The notes: generated from the sequence alone by a model not told the origin. A stretch of 64,000 nt of DNA from Planosporangium thailandense (GCF_011947195.1 NZ_JAATVY010000005.1:124001-188000); one strand, 5' to 3'. Shown: positions 1-8,260, counted from the first letter of the stretch. Program-made: numbers and translations.

Positions 1-774
1 CGGGTCGCTGGATTCCAGCGCGTACGCGCGCAGCGCGCTGCGCATACGTCCCATGATCACTGCGGCGTTCAGGCCGTTGCCGGCCACATCGCCGATAACG
101 GCTCCGATATGGCCGGACGGTAGAGCAAACAGGTCATACCAGTCACCGCCGACTCCGACCTCGGCGCCGGGAACATACCGAGCGGCTGCGTCGATGCCCT
201 CGATCGCGCCCAATCGACCGGGCAGCAGGCTACGTTGCAGGGCCACGGTGGTGGCCCGGTCGATGCTGGCCAACCGGGCCTGGGTGGCCAGGCTGATTCG
301 GCCGGCAACCCGTTGCAGCAGGTCCGTGTCGTCATCGGAAAACCGGCGAGGGGCCAGCGTGCCGACGTGCAGAACACCGATGACACGTCCGGCGACGATC
401 ATCGGTACGCCGAGCATCGATGCGATGCCCTTGTCGAGCAGGATCGGGTTGATCACATTGGTGGGGTCGACGTGCTCGATGCGCACGGGTTGCCCGCCGG
501 CCGCTACTCGGCCGGCGAAACCGCTGCCGACCGGTATCCGGACCCCCTGTCGGACCTCTTCTTCGAGGCCGCGGGCTGCCGTGGCGACGAGTTGCTGACC
601 GGAAGGGTCCAGGAGAAGAACCGTAGCGGTGTCGACATCCAGAATTTCCCGCACCCGGTCCAGGAGTTCGACGAGTAGATCCTCGACGTCCAGGTGTGAC
701 AGGGCCGCGTCAGTCACCGCTTGTAAGCGGCGCAGCTTCTCACTGCTGTCTGAAGCGTTCTGCCCAGTGCTCAC
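1..774 (-). CDS. GAF-SpoIIE (PP2C-type) phosphatase, 3' end cut by window
   Basis: The 258 visible codons start at GTG 774. Residues about 15-165 form a GAF domain (VGSGFAGRVAAGG; MLGVPMIVAGRVIGVLHVG). After a linker, the start of a SpoIIE/RsbU-type phosphatase follows, with GGDWYD and GDVAGNG, whose acidic residues bind metal in this family. The rest lies beyond base 1. Such proteins dephosphorylate anti-sigma-factor antagonists, and a STAS antagonist lies directly upstream in the same orientation, so a partner-switch pair is likely. No clear ribosome-binding site precedes GTG 774 and the frame stays open upstream into the STAS gene, so the true start may lie further 5'. Confidence 0.85.
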   Translation of the reverse strand, partial: MSTGQNASDSSEKLRRLQAVTDAALSHLDVEDLLVELLDRVREILDVDTATVLLLDPSGQQLVATAARGLEEEVRQGVRIPVGSGFAGRVAAGGQPVRIEHVDPTNVINPILLDKGIASMLGVPMIVAGRVIGVLHVGTLAPRRFSDDDTDLLQRVAGRISLATQARLASIDRATTVALQRSLLPGRLGAIEGIDAAARYVPGAEVGVGGDWYDLFALPSGHIGAVIGDVAGNGLNAAVIMGRMRSALRAYALESSDP

Positions 775-886
775 CGCCGAATCGTAGCGTTGCAGGGTTT
801 GGGCAGGACCGACCGCCGGAGATGGCGCAGCGGCAGCCGCACCGAGAGGGTCGCGCAAAGGTCGCCGCGGGACGGGCCGCGCGGGG

Positions 887-1216
887 TCAGCGCTCGCCGG
901 TGCCCTGGTAGGCGAGGTGTTCCCGCACACCCGAGATGTCCAGAATCCGGCCTGCCCCGCCGCGAGGCGCGTCGACCAGGTAGCTCTTGGCCTTTTCCTC
1001 GGCTGACCGGCGCCCCTTCAACAGGACCCTGATGCCGGACGAGTCGAGGAAGGTCACCTCGGTCAGGTCGACGACAATGCCTGGAACGTCCTGTGCATCC
1101 AGGCCGGAGACGATCTCTCGTTGCAGGACGCCCGCCGTAGAAAGATCGACTTCACCGGTCACGATCAGGTAAAGAATCCCTCCGTCGCGACGCTCCGTCG
1201 AGACTGTCAAGTCCAT
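887..1216 (-). CDS. STAS-domain anti-sigma factor antagonist
   Basis: A 109-residue single STAS domain. The segment VVDLTEVTFLDSSGIRVLL contains the DSSG box, where one serine is normally phosphorylated by an anti-sigma kinase. I chose ATG 1216 over the upstream in-frame ATG 1258 because GAGGAGCG sits just before it and the STAS fold starts immediately. It lies upstream of the SpoIIE-type phosphatase gene on the same strand. The likely role is partner switching in stress or developmental sigma-factor control, but no sigma or anti-sigma gene is visible here. A CATAAT hexamer read on the minus strand (1272-1277) may be its -10 element. Confidence 0.88.
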   Translation of the reverse strand: MDLTVSTERRDGGILYLIVTGEVDLSTAGVLQREIVSGLDAQDVPGIVVDLTEVTFLDSSGIRVLLKGRRSAEEKAKSYLVDAPRGGAGRILDISGVREHLAYQGTGER

Positions 1217-1393
1217 TGGTCGCTCCTCAGGCAGATCCTTCGCGGTGTCGGCAGGCACACCCGGTCCCTGGATTATGCGGGCGCGACCGGCAACCGGTTA
1301 AACCCCACCGGCAGCAGGCAGGCGCTGTGGCGACGACCCGGGCTGCTCGTCGGGCGGTCAGCAGGCCGCGGCCACCACCTCGTACCCGTACGG

Positions 1394-3061
1394 TCAGGCC
1401 GGGTCGGCGTTGACCCGGTTGCGCCCGCTGCGCTTGGCCGCGTACAGGTTGCGGTCGGCCCGGCTGAGCAGCTCCGACGGCGTGACATCGCCCGCGGTGT
1501 TCGCCGCGACGCCGATACTCGCGGTCACCGGCAGGTCGCCGGTCACCGGCCGCCACGGGTGGCCCGCGATCGCGCGTCGGAGCCGTTCGCAGCGGCGTAC
1601 CGCGTCCCCGCCGTCCGTGCCGGGGAAGACCAGCAGGAATTCCTCGCCACCGAGCCGGGCGGCGAACCCGCCGTCGGTGACAGCCGTGGCCAGCAGTGCG
1701 GCGATCTGTTGCAGCACGGTGTCACCGGTGGCGTGCGAGAGCGTGTCGTTGATCGCCTTGAAGTGGTCGATGTCGACCAGCGCCACCGACAGCGGCGCGC
1801 CACCCGCGGCGGGCGCCTCCAGCAGGGCGGCGAGGTGCTCGTCGACGTAGCGGCGGTTGTACAGGCCGGTCAGCGCGTCGCGCTGGGCCATCTCGCGGAA
1901 CCGTACGCTCAGCCGGCGAGCCTCCTCGGTCTCGAACACCGCCTGCAGCGTGCGGGCCCGGGCGTCCTGCTGGGCCGACTGCAGCGCCTGCCACTCGGTG
2001 TGGAAACGCAGGTACTCCGCGTAGGCCTCCCGGTACCGGCCCGCCGTCGCGTACAGCTCTGCCTGCTGCTCGCGCACCCTGGCCCGAACGGACCCCAGGC
2101 CGCGCTCCGTGCACACCGTCACGGCCCGGTCCAGCGCGGCCTGCGCCGCCGCGAGGTCGCCGCGTAGTCGACGGATCTCGGCCACCGTGAGCAGGCACTC
2201 AGCCAGCGTGTCGCGCTCGTTGACGGGGTGCCCCGCCGAACCTTCCAGGACCGGGAGCAGCACCGCCTCGGCTTCGGCGTACCGGCCACGGGCCAGGTGG
2301 ATGCGCGCGGTCGTGTCGAGGACGTACGTGTCCACCGTGCTGCCGTGGCGGGCGGCGACGGCGTGGAGCTGCGCGATCAGGCGCTCGGCCCGCTCGTGGT
2401 CACCGGCCTCGGACGCCGAGTACGCCAGATTGTTGAGGATCTGCACGATCAGCTCGTCGTCGTCGATCGCGATGGCGAGCTCGAGGGCCTCCTCGTGGCG
2501 GCGGCGGCCGTCGTCGGCCGAGCCGGCCTCGTGGGACGCCCATGCGAGGGACATCAGGTACTTCGCGCGCAGCCGCGCCGGTACGTCGTCGGTGGTGTGT
2601 GCCACGCACTGGACCGCATGCGCCAGGGCGTCGGAGATTTCGCCGAGGAAGTAGAAGAACAGGCAGAGCTGCCGGTGGCTGCGCGCCAGCAGGTAGGTGT
2701 CGCCGTGCTCGGCGGCCCATGCCCGCGCCTCCTCGGCGATCCGACCCGACTCGACCGCGTCCCCGTCGCGCAGCAACGCCTCGGCGCGGATCAGCCGGGC
2801 GCGCAGCCGCAGGTCCGGCAGATCCCACTCGGTCGCCAACCGCTCGGCGCGCGCGGCCGGCGCCACGACCGCCCGGTAGTCGGCGGACCGCGCCAGCTCC
2901 ATCGCCCGCAGCGCCGCTACCAGCCGGTACACGGCGTGCGGTGTCCGGTACGAAACGTCGGCGAGGTCGTCAAGCGTTCCGCCGGGCACGGCGCCGGCCG
3001 GCGCCAGCGAGCCGGCTTCGGCCCCTGCCGTCTGTGCGCGAACTGCCGACCCCATGCCCAC
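1394..3061 (-). CDS. TPR-like repeat protein with C-terminal GGDEF domain (diguanylate cyclase)
   Basis: The protein has 555 residues. Residues about 30-380 are an alpha-helical array rich in Ala, Leu, Arg and Glu that looks like tetratricopeptide repeats. A connecting helix leads to a GGDEF domain at about 390-550, with DALTGLYNRRYVDEHL and the active-site box RLGGEEF. No RxxD product-inhibition site is seen five residues before GGEEF. It probably makes cyclic di-GMP from two GTP, with the helical repeats sensing a partner. There is no membrane segment, so it should be cytoplasmic. Either ATG 3061 or ATG 3055 could be the start. A second c-di-GMP-type protein lies at 8563-11088. Confidence 0.88.
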   Translation of the reverse strand: MGMGSAVRAQTAGAEAGSLAPAGAVPGGTLDDLADVSYRTPHAVYRLVAALRAMELARSADYRAVVAPAARAERLATEWDLPDLRLRARLIRAEALLRDGDAVESGRIAEEARAWAAEHGDTYLLARSHRQLCLFFYFLGEISDALAHAVQCVAHTTDDVPARLRAKYLMSLAWASHEAGSADDGRRRHEEALELAIAIDDDELIVQILNNLAYSASEAGDHERAERLIAQLHAVAARHGSTVDTYVLDTTARIHLARGRYAEAEAVLLPVLEGSAGHPVNERDTLAECLLTVAEIRRLRGDLAAAQAALDRAVTVCTERGLGSVRARVREQQAELYATAGRYREAYAEYLRFHTEWQALQSAQQDARARTLQAVFETEEARRLSVRFREMAQRDALTGLYNRRYVDEHLAALLEAPAAGGAPLSVALVDIDHFKAINDTLSHATGDTVLQQIAALLATAVTDGGFAARLGGEEFLLVFPGTDGGDAVRRCERLRRAIAGHPWRPVTGDLPVTASIGVAANTAGDVTPSELLSRADRNLYAAKRSGRNRVNADPA

Positions 3062-3214
3062 CCGTATCCGTCGACCACTGCTGAGCAGGGAGTGACGCTA
3101 CGGCGGCCGGGTTGCGGCGGTCCCTGCCCAGCGGTTGCCGTGCGGGTGCGCGTCCGGGCCTCGCCGGTGCACGACCGCCTGCTTCACGCGCTGGCCGCCC
3201 GGTCGCGTTCGGGA

Positions 3215-3274
3215 CTGGAAACGGTTGCGCGCGGGATTGGCTGGAAACGGTTGCGCGCGGGATTGGCTGGAAAC
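3215..3274. repeat. 26-bp direct repeat, two full copies plus a fragment
   Basis: Copies at 3215-3240 and 3241-3266 are identical: they begin CTGGAAACGG and end GCGGGATTGG. A third copy breaks off after CTGGAAAC. There are no spacers between copies, so this is a plain tandem duplication. Confidence 0.9.
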
Positions 3275-3316
3275 CTTGGGCGTCATCCGACGGGGGCAGC
3301 CGACGCGAAGTGGTAT

Positions 3317-3346
3317 TTGTCCGATATGCACCCCTCGACATAGAGT
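3317..3346 (+). promoter_or_regulatory. Candidate promoter for the repeat-bearing membrane protein
   Basis: TTGTCC (3317-3322), an 18-bp spacer and TAGAGT (3341-3346) fit a housekeeping-sigma promoter. Transcription would start near 3353, giving an untranslated leader of about 210 bases before the gene at 3566. Confidence 0.4.
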
Positions 3347-3565
3347 GTTCTAAGCATCGCGGTGTGGCGTACCCGCCGGTGCCATGGGTTGTGCGGTGGG
3401 TGTACGCGGCATGCCGTTTCCCGCCTGCGGCAGCAGGCTGCGGGCGGGCCCGCCGGAAGGCCGTGTCGAATGAGGGGGACACGCGATGTGGCCAGGATCG
3501 GTCGACCGTCAGGACGGTCTCGCCGACGGTAGGAACGTTGGTTCCTCGTTCCCGGCTGGCTCGAG

Positions 3566-5224
3566 GTGCTCGAGGTGATGGCCGGTCGACCCGAGGGCGA
3601 GGTGATGGCCGGTCGACCCGAGGGCGAGGTGATGGCCGGTCGACCCGAGGGCGAGGTGATGGCCGGTCGACCCGAGGGCGAGGTGATCGCCGGTCGATCC
3701 GAGGGCGCGACCGTCGATCGGGATGGCACCGCCGGCGTACTCGAGACCGACCATGTCGACCCGGACAGACACGAGCGGATCCCGGGCGAGTACGGGCAGC
3801 CGCTGAACCTGGTAGGCCGGCACCGCGCGCCGGAGGTTCCCGCCGTCGTCGCGCAGGCCGCTCCGGCCGCCACGCCACGGAGAGTACGGGTCCGTTGGGT
3901 CCTTCTCGGCGTCCTGCTCGTCGTCGGCGTTCTCGCCGCGATCGCCCGGCTGCCGTGGGAGTGGTCGTTCATCGACGACAGTGCCCTGCTGGACGTGGTC
4001 AACCCCCAGGTGCGGGCGCACGGGCCGGTCGGTGGGTTCGTGACGGCCGCCTACGAGATGTACCGCATCGACCTCACCTGGGGGCTGTTCCGGCCGGCGT
4101 ACTGGCTCTACGTCGCCGGCTTCTACCAGCTGCCGGTCGGTGTGGCACACGCGATCCGCGTCGCGATGCTCGTCACGGTGTTCGTGGGCGCGGTGTCGGC
4201 GGTGGTCGACCGCGCGTCCGGCCAGCGTCGGGCGGTACTCACGGCGTGGACCCTCCTCGCGGTCGCTGCCAACGGCGCGCTGTTCATGGGCATCTGGTAC
4301 CCGTCGCTGCAGGAACTGAGCGCCCTGTGCTTCGTGGGGCTGGGCCTTGTCGCGCGGCGCCGGCCCTGGCTGCTGTTCGCGTGCTGGCTGGTCGCGGCGT
4401 GGTTCAAGAGTCCGTTCGCGTGGCTCCTGCTGGCCCACGGGCTGTTGCTGTGCCGGCGCCGCTCCGAGCGGGTGGTCGGCGTGGTGATGACGGTCTCCGC
4501 CGTCGCCACGCTCGGCGGCGCGGCGGTGCTGGCCCGCACGGGCCAGTACACCACCGCGGGCACTCAACTCTCACTGAAGGTGATGCACGCGCACGCCGAC
4601 ACCGCGCTCGGCCTGCTCGGAGCGCCCGCGCTGGTGGTGCTCGCCGGGGCGCTCGTGTTCGGGTCCCGGTTGGACCGCGGACGTGACCCGCTCGCCTGGT
4701 CGCTGCTCGCCGGCGGCGCCGGGTACCTGGTCAACCTGCTCCCGTGGCGTACCGACGCCCACTACGCCTCCCCGTACCTGTTTCTGGTGACCGTCGGGGC
4801 GCTCGTGGCGCTGCGCGACGTCGACGGGCTCGCGCCGCGGCGGGCGCTCGCCGGTCTCGTCGTTCCGCTGTTGCTGTCCGGCGCGGTCGTCAGTGACACG
4901 GCGCTCAACGGTTGGTCCACGCTGACCAACGTGACCGGATTGCGCGACTGCGTCCGTGGACTGCCGGCGCGGTCGGTGGTCGGTTTCAACCGCGCCGAGG
5001 CGTGGGCCCGGCTGGACGCGATCGTCCGCGCGCATGACCCCGGTTGGACCGGCCGGGTCGTCCTCGTCCCCGACGGCCAGACGGCGGGGCAGGTGGGTGC
5101 CGAGCGGGTGGACCGGATCGACTACTACATCCATCAGGCGAGTTACGGCCCTGGGACGCCGGCGCTGATGGCGGGGGCCGTGGTGTGCCGCACCAGGCAG
5201 TCGACCGTGTACCGGGTGCGGTGA
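3566..5224 (+). CDS. Polytopic membrane protein with N-terminal 9-residue tandem repeat (possible GT-C-type transferase)
   Basis: The protein has 552 residues from GTG 3566; a stop at 3530-3532 closes the frame upstream. The N-terminus is five copies of a nonapeptide, EVMAGRPEG four times and EVIAGRSEG once. A polar tail and then about ten hydrophobic segments follow from residue 110 on (RWVLLGVLLVVGVLAAIA first). The acidic pair in FIDDS just after the first membrane helix, and the overall helix-loop layout, resemble GT-C glycosyltransferases, but no motif proves this. A C-terminal soluble part covers about 450-552. The start is uncertain because every repeat carries GAGGTGATG. Confidence 0.75.
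   Translation: MLEVMAGRPEGEVMAGRPEGEVMAGRPEGEVMAGRPEGEVIAGRSEGATVDRDGTAGVLETDHVDPDRHERIPGEYGQPLNLVGRHRAPEVPAVVAQAAPAATPRRVRVRWVLLGVLLVVGVLAAIARLPWEWSFIDDSALLDVVNPQVRAHGPVGGFVTAAYEMYRIDLTWGLFRPAYWLYVAGFYQLPVGVAHAIRVAMLVTVFVGAVSAVVDRASGQRRAVLTAWTLLAVAANGALFMGIWYPSLQELSALCFVGLGLVARRRPWLLFACWLVAAWFKSPFAWLLLAHGLLLCRRRSERVVGVVMTVSAVATLGGAAVLARTGQYTTAGTQLSLKVMHAHADTALGLLGAPALVVLAGALVFGSRLDRGRDPLAWSLLAGGAGYLVNLLPWRTDAHYASPYLFLVTVGALVALRDVDGLAPRRALAGLVVPLLLSGAVVSDTALNGWSTLTNVTGLRDCVRGLPARSVVGFNRAEAWARLDAIVRAHDPGWTGRVVLVPDGQTAGQVGAERVDRIDYYIHQASYGPGTPALMAGAVVCRTRQSTVYRVR
3572..3706 (+). repeat. 27-bp coding tandem repeat, five units
   Basis: Units start at 3572, 3599, 3626, 3653 and 3680. The first four are identical (GAGGTGATGG to CCCGAGGGC); the fifth has two base changes (GTGATCG, CGATCC). 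Since 27 is a multiple of three, gain or loss of a unit keeps the frame and changes the protein by nine residues. Confidence 0.95.
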
Positions 5225-5330
5225 CGTCTGCCGGATCCCTCGTCCTGACGGCGCGATGTACCGTCCTTCCCGGCATGTCGGCATCCTGCATAGGATGAAC
5301 CGATCTTGACCGTTCGGGGAGGTGGCCATC

Positions 5331-5723
5331 GTGCAGCTCGCCTGCTCCGTGGAGCGGACGGACGGCGAGGTGACGATCGTCCTCGCCGGCGAGGCGGATC
5401 TCGCCACGATCGACCAGCTCCGCGACGTTCTTTTCGACGCGGTGCAGTCGCGCCCGGCCCGTGTCGTCGTGGATCTGCGGGGGCTGGTCTTCATCGACTC
5501 GATGAGCATCGGCACCCTGGTCGCCGCCCGTCGGGCGGCGCTCGAACACGGCGCGGAGTTCACGGTCACCCATCCGCGCGGGCAGGTCTTCAAGGTCCTG
5601 AAGACCGCCGGCGTGCTGGGCGTCCTCACGGCGGGCGATCTCGCGGCGGGCGATCTCGCGGCGGGCGGTTACGCGGCGGGCGATCTCGCGGCGGGCGGTT
5701 ACGTGGCGGGCGCCGGCGCCTAG
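5331..5723 (+). CDS. STAS-domain protein with repetitive Ala/Gly tail
   Basis: A 130-residue protein starting at GTG 5331, chosen because GGGGAGG (5316-5322) lies eight bases before it; in-frame GTG 5322 is too close to that site. Residues 1-100 form a STAS fold (VTIVLAGEADLATIDQLRD; VVVDLRGLVFIDSMSIGTL). The box reads DSMSIG rather than DSSGIG, so a serine sits at the phosphorylation position but the motif is non-standard. The last 30 residues are pentapeptide repeats ([25 protein letters not shown]). It is probably an anti-sigma antagonist. No kinase or phosphatase partner is adjacent. Confidence 0.82.
   Translation: MQLACSVERTDGEVTIVLAGEADLATIDQLRDVLFDAVQSRPARVVVDLRGLVFIDSMSIGTLVAARRAALEHGAEFTVTHPRGQVFKVLKTAGVLGVLTAGDLAAGDLAAGGYAAGDLAAGGYVAGAGA
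5628..5702 (+). repeat. 15-bp coding tandem repeat, five units
   Basis: Five 15-bp units built on GCGGCGGGCGATCTC, alternating with a GGCGGTTAC ending. They encode the pentapeptides AGDL/AGGY at the C-terminus of the STAS protein. Confidence 0.9.
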
Positions 5724-5738
5724 GACGCCCGTCCACGG

Positions 5739-6503
5739 TCATTCGTTCTCGCGGACCCGGCGTCGGCCGACCAGCCCGCCGCCGAGAACGACGACGAATC
5801 CCGTGACCAGCAGACCGAAGGCGACGAGATCCCGGTGAACGCGGGCGGCCTGCTGCACCACCGGCCAGAGATCCCGCCAGATGGGGGCGGTGACCAGGAG
5901 TACGGCTGCAGCGATCAACGCGGTGCCGACGAGCCTCGCCGGTCTGCTCGCCGGAGCGGTCCGCGACGCCGACTCGAAGCCCGCCCGGTGCACGTCCTGA
6001 CGGGCCCGCTCCTGAACCCGGTCCATGACGCCCTGCAGCCTGGCCCGGTCCTTCTCCAGTTGCGCGCGTACGGACGCGGTTTCGTCGGCGCTGGTGTTGG
6101 CGGGGTCGTCGAGCCACCGCCACCGCTCGAGCGTGCGCCGGGTCTGCTCGAACGCCTGCCACCATTCCCTGGCTGACTCGCGCAGGCCGTCGCTGCCGTG
6201 CACCTGCATGAGCGCGTCGAGTCTGGCGAGCCGGTCGGGGGTGGCCAGGCTTTCGTTCCAGGGCCGGTCTTCCAGGATGACGTCGTCGATCTCGTCGCGG
6301 ATCTCGGAGCAGAAGGTCAGGATCTCGTCGTACGCGTTGACGCGTTCCCGGTACGACGCCAGCCGCCGCTCGTGCGCCTGCTGGGCCCGCCGGGCGACCG
6401 TTGCGCGGTGCGCCTGCACTGCTCCGCCGGTGAACGTGAGCAGGCCACCCGCCACGACGCCGACGCCCCCCACGATGACCAGGTCCAAGGCGCTCGTCTC
6501 CAC
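5739..6503 (-). CDS. Membrane protein with central coiled-coil region, function unknown
   Basis: 254 residues from GTG 6503, preceded by GAGGGGATGG. One hydrophobic helix lies at the N-terminus (about 8-30). A long charged helical section rich in Arg, Glu and Gln (about 30-190) may form a coiled coil. Two further hydrophobic helices near the C-terminus (about 192-212 and 228-247) are followed by a basic end (GRRRVRENE). I recognise no family. It is convergent with the STAS gene, whose stop lies 15 bp away, and divergent from the adenylate-kinase-like gene. Confidence 0.78.
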   Translation of the reverse strand: METSALDLVIVGGVGVVAGGLLTFTGGAVQAHRATVARRAQQAHERRLASYRERVNAYDEILTFCSEIRDEIDDVILEDRPWNESLATPDRLARLDALMQVHGSDGLRESAREWWQAFEQTRRTLERWRWLDDPANTSADETASVRAQLEKDRARLQGVMDRVQERARQDVHRAGFESASRTAPASRPARLVGTALIAAAVLLVTAPIWRDLWPVVQQAARVHRDLVAFGLLVTGFVVVLGGGLVGRRRVRENE

Positions 6504-6689
6504 GTCGCACCATCCCCTCGCCAGGGCAGTGGCAGGTACTCGCGGCGCCGGGCGTCCAGGCCGTCGGCACGCCCGCCGGCGGTCACGGGAGCCGTTCGGT
6601 CTCTACCCGTCACAGGTGGGGCAAACGGACCCGGGACGGGCGCGGGGCGACGATTTGCCGGCCTGTACGACCGGTGGAAGAGTCGCACC

Positions 6690-7367
6690 ATGCGTAAGTA
6701 CGTCATCACCGGCGTACCGGGCAGCGGAAAGAGCACGCAGGCCACGATGCTGGCCCGCGACCTCGATCTGGTCCAGATCTCGGTGGGTGACATCTTCCGC
6801 TGGCATGTGCGGCAGCACACCAAGATCGGCGCGCACGTCCGGCGCACGATGGCCGCCGGCAAGCTGGTCGACGACGACCTGGTCGAGTCGATCGTGCGGG
6901 AGCGGCTGCAACTGCACGACTGGAACTACGGATTCATCATCGACGGCTTCCCGCGTAGCCGTGACCAGGCGGAGTTCTTCCTGGAGAGCTACGACATCGA
7001 CGCGGTGATCGACCTGCGACTGCCCGAAGAGGAGGTCCGCCGGCGGGTGCTCGCACGCCGGATCTGCACCGGCTGCGGCCGCGACTACAACCTCGTCACC
7101 GAGCCGCCGGCCACGGAGAACAGCTGTGACGCGTGCGGTGGCGAGCTGGTCACCCGGGCGGATGACACCGAAGCGGCGCTGACGACACGGCTGCGCGAGT
7201 ACCACGAGAAGACCGCCCCGGTACTGGAGATCTTCCGTCGCAAGACGCCCGTCGTCGCCATCGACACCCGGCCGGATGAGATCACCGTCCAGCAGGAGAT
7301 CCGGGCGCGGCTTGGGCTGCCCGACTACCCCGACCGGGCCGGCTCGGTCAGACGCAACCGTGCGTGA
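6690..7367 (+). CDS. Adenylate kinase paralogue with zinc-type LID
   Basis: 225 residues from ATG 6690, preceded by GGAAGAG. The P-loop reads GVPGSGKST rather than the usual GxPGxGKGT. The NMP-binding part reads ISVGDIFR, then DGFPRSRDQ. The LID holds two cysteine pairs (CTGC, CDAC) suited to zinc. The fold is clearly that of an adenylate kinase, but the threonine of the canonical STGD box, which contacts the AMP base, is valine here. The canonical adk of the secY cluster is also present (44450-45109), so this copy may act on another nucleoside monophosphate or under other conditions. The longer upstream open frame shows no similarity and is not used. Confidence 0.9.
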   Translation: MRKYVITGVPGSGKSTQATMLARDLDLVQISVGDIFRWHVRQHTKIGAHVRRTMAAGKLVDDDLVESIVRERLQLHDWNYGFIIDGFPRSRDQAEFFLESYDIDAVIDLRLPEEEVRRRVLARRICTGCGRDYNLVTEPPATENSCDACGGELVTRADDTEAALTTRLREYHEKTAPVLEIFRRKTPVVAIDTRPDEITVQQEIRARLGLPDYPDRAGSVRRNRA

Positions 7368-7704
7368 CCGCGAGCGCGCAGACGGCGGTCAGTCGGAGCT
7401 GGAACCAGTGGGCACGCGACCAGTCGGTGCGCGACGGTTCGGGTGGCTGCCAGCCCATGCGGGTGGCCGCGGCGACGACCGAGGATCCGTACCCGGCGAG
7501 CGGGACGGCGGCCAGCGCGAGGTCCTCGGCGGCGAGGCTCTCCCGTACCGCTGCGGCGTGCTGGTCGACGGCGGCCATCACGCCGGGTATCCGCTGCGCG
7601 GCGTCGAGCCCTTCGGCGCCGACCTGATTCAGGATCGAATTTAGTACGGCACCGGGGGCGGCGGCCGCCGCGAGCAGGAGCGTCGCCGAGAGTTCGCGCG
7701 TCAT
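7348..7704 (-). CDS. Hypothetical protein
   Basis: 118 residues, Ala-rich, with a helical first half (LSATLLLAAAAAPGAVLNSILNQV) and a Trp-containing C-terminal part. I recognise no family. ATG 7704 is preferred to in-frame ATG 7824 because TACATT, a good -10 element, ends six bases before it on this strand, as in a leaderless transcript. Its last 20 bp overlap the 3' end of the adenylate-kinase paralogue in convergent orientation. Confidence 0.6.
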   Translation of the reverse strand: MTRELSATLLLAAAAAPGAVLNSILNQVGAEGLDAAQRIPGVMAAVDQHAAAVRESLAAEDLALAAVPLAGYGSSVVAAATRMGWQPPEPSRTDWSRAHWFQLRLTAVCALAVTHGCV

Positions 7705-7914
7705 GCGCCCAATGTAGGCAGCGGTGTGGCAGTAGGACGGTGCGACAACCGACCCGCACCCCGATCGCACTGCCGGCTCCTCACCGCGCCCGGTGGCGGG
7801 CGGGCGGGAGCGCGGCGGCGTCATCGGTCACCTGTGGACCGCGACCCGGCGAACCGGTGCGAACCGCTCGCGTCCCGGCCGGGTGAACCGGTGACGACGA
7901 AGCTGGCCAGTCGT

Positions 7915-7930
7915 TCGAACGTATGTTCTA
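7915..7930. promoter_or_regulatory. LexA (SOS) box
   Basis: TCGAACGTATGTTCTA matches the actinobacterial SOS box TCGAAC-N4-GTTCGA at 11 of 12 fixed positions. It ends eight bases before the ATG at 7939, so bound LexA would cover the start of transcription of that small gene. Confidence 0.75.
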
Positions 7931-7938
7931 ATTCCGCT

Positions 7939-8160
7939 ATGGAGCGACGCAAGCACTGGTGGAACGGGCGGTTCGCCAACCCCGCCCGTCGGGACGTCTT
8001 TCTGTGGAGCGATGATGGTCGCTGGCGGGTGGAGGCGAGCCGCGGCAGCCTGACGAGGCGGTGTCGACAGTTCTCCTTCGACGATGAGTGGGCAGCTCTG
8101 CTTATGGTCGATGTGTTGACGGGGAGTCAGGGTGACGGCTGGCGCGAGGTATCGGTCTGA
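7939..8160 (+). CDS. Small LexA-box-controlled protein, function unknown
   Basis: 73 residues from ATG 7939. The protein is basic and rich in Trp and Arg: an RRKHWWNGRF start, then FLWSDDGRWRVEA and FDDEWAALLMVDVL. It has no membrane helix, signal peptide or cysteine. No Shine-Dalgarno site fits in the eight bases after the LexA box, so a short or absent leader is likely. The SOS box implies DNA-damage induction. The function is unknown; the compact mixed-charge sequence would fit a small effector or regulator, but nothing in the sequence decides this. Confidence 0.7.
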   Translation: MERRKHWWNGRFANPARRDVFLWSDDGRWRVEASRGSLTRRCRQFSFDDEWAALLMVDVLTGSQGDGWREVSV

Positions 8161-8260
8161 ACTGTCCACCTGACACTGTCCTCACAATCGTCCGGTCGGC
8201 TGACTTACCACGCATCCGGCGCTGTTCGTACGATCGGAAATGACCGAAAGGACGAAACCC

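Larger units (their letters stand above)
3062..3565. other. Intergenic region between divergent genes
   Basis: About 500 bp with no convincing gene. It separates the minus-strand TPR-GGDEF gene from the plus-strand membrane-protein gene. It holds a 26-bp tandem repeat (3215-3274) and a plus-strand promoter-like pair (3317-3346). Open frames here are short and run through the repeat. Confidence 0.6.

Noticed and set aside
3572-3706. Possible CRISPR array
   Set aside because: The repeats are directly adjacent without spacers and keep an open reading frame; no cas gene is near.
6198-6689. Longer N-terminus for the adenylate kinase paralogue
   Set aside because: The upstream frame is antisense to the membrane-protein gene, and ATG 6690 has a ribosome-binding site just before the conserved P-loop start.
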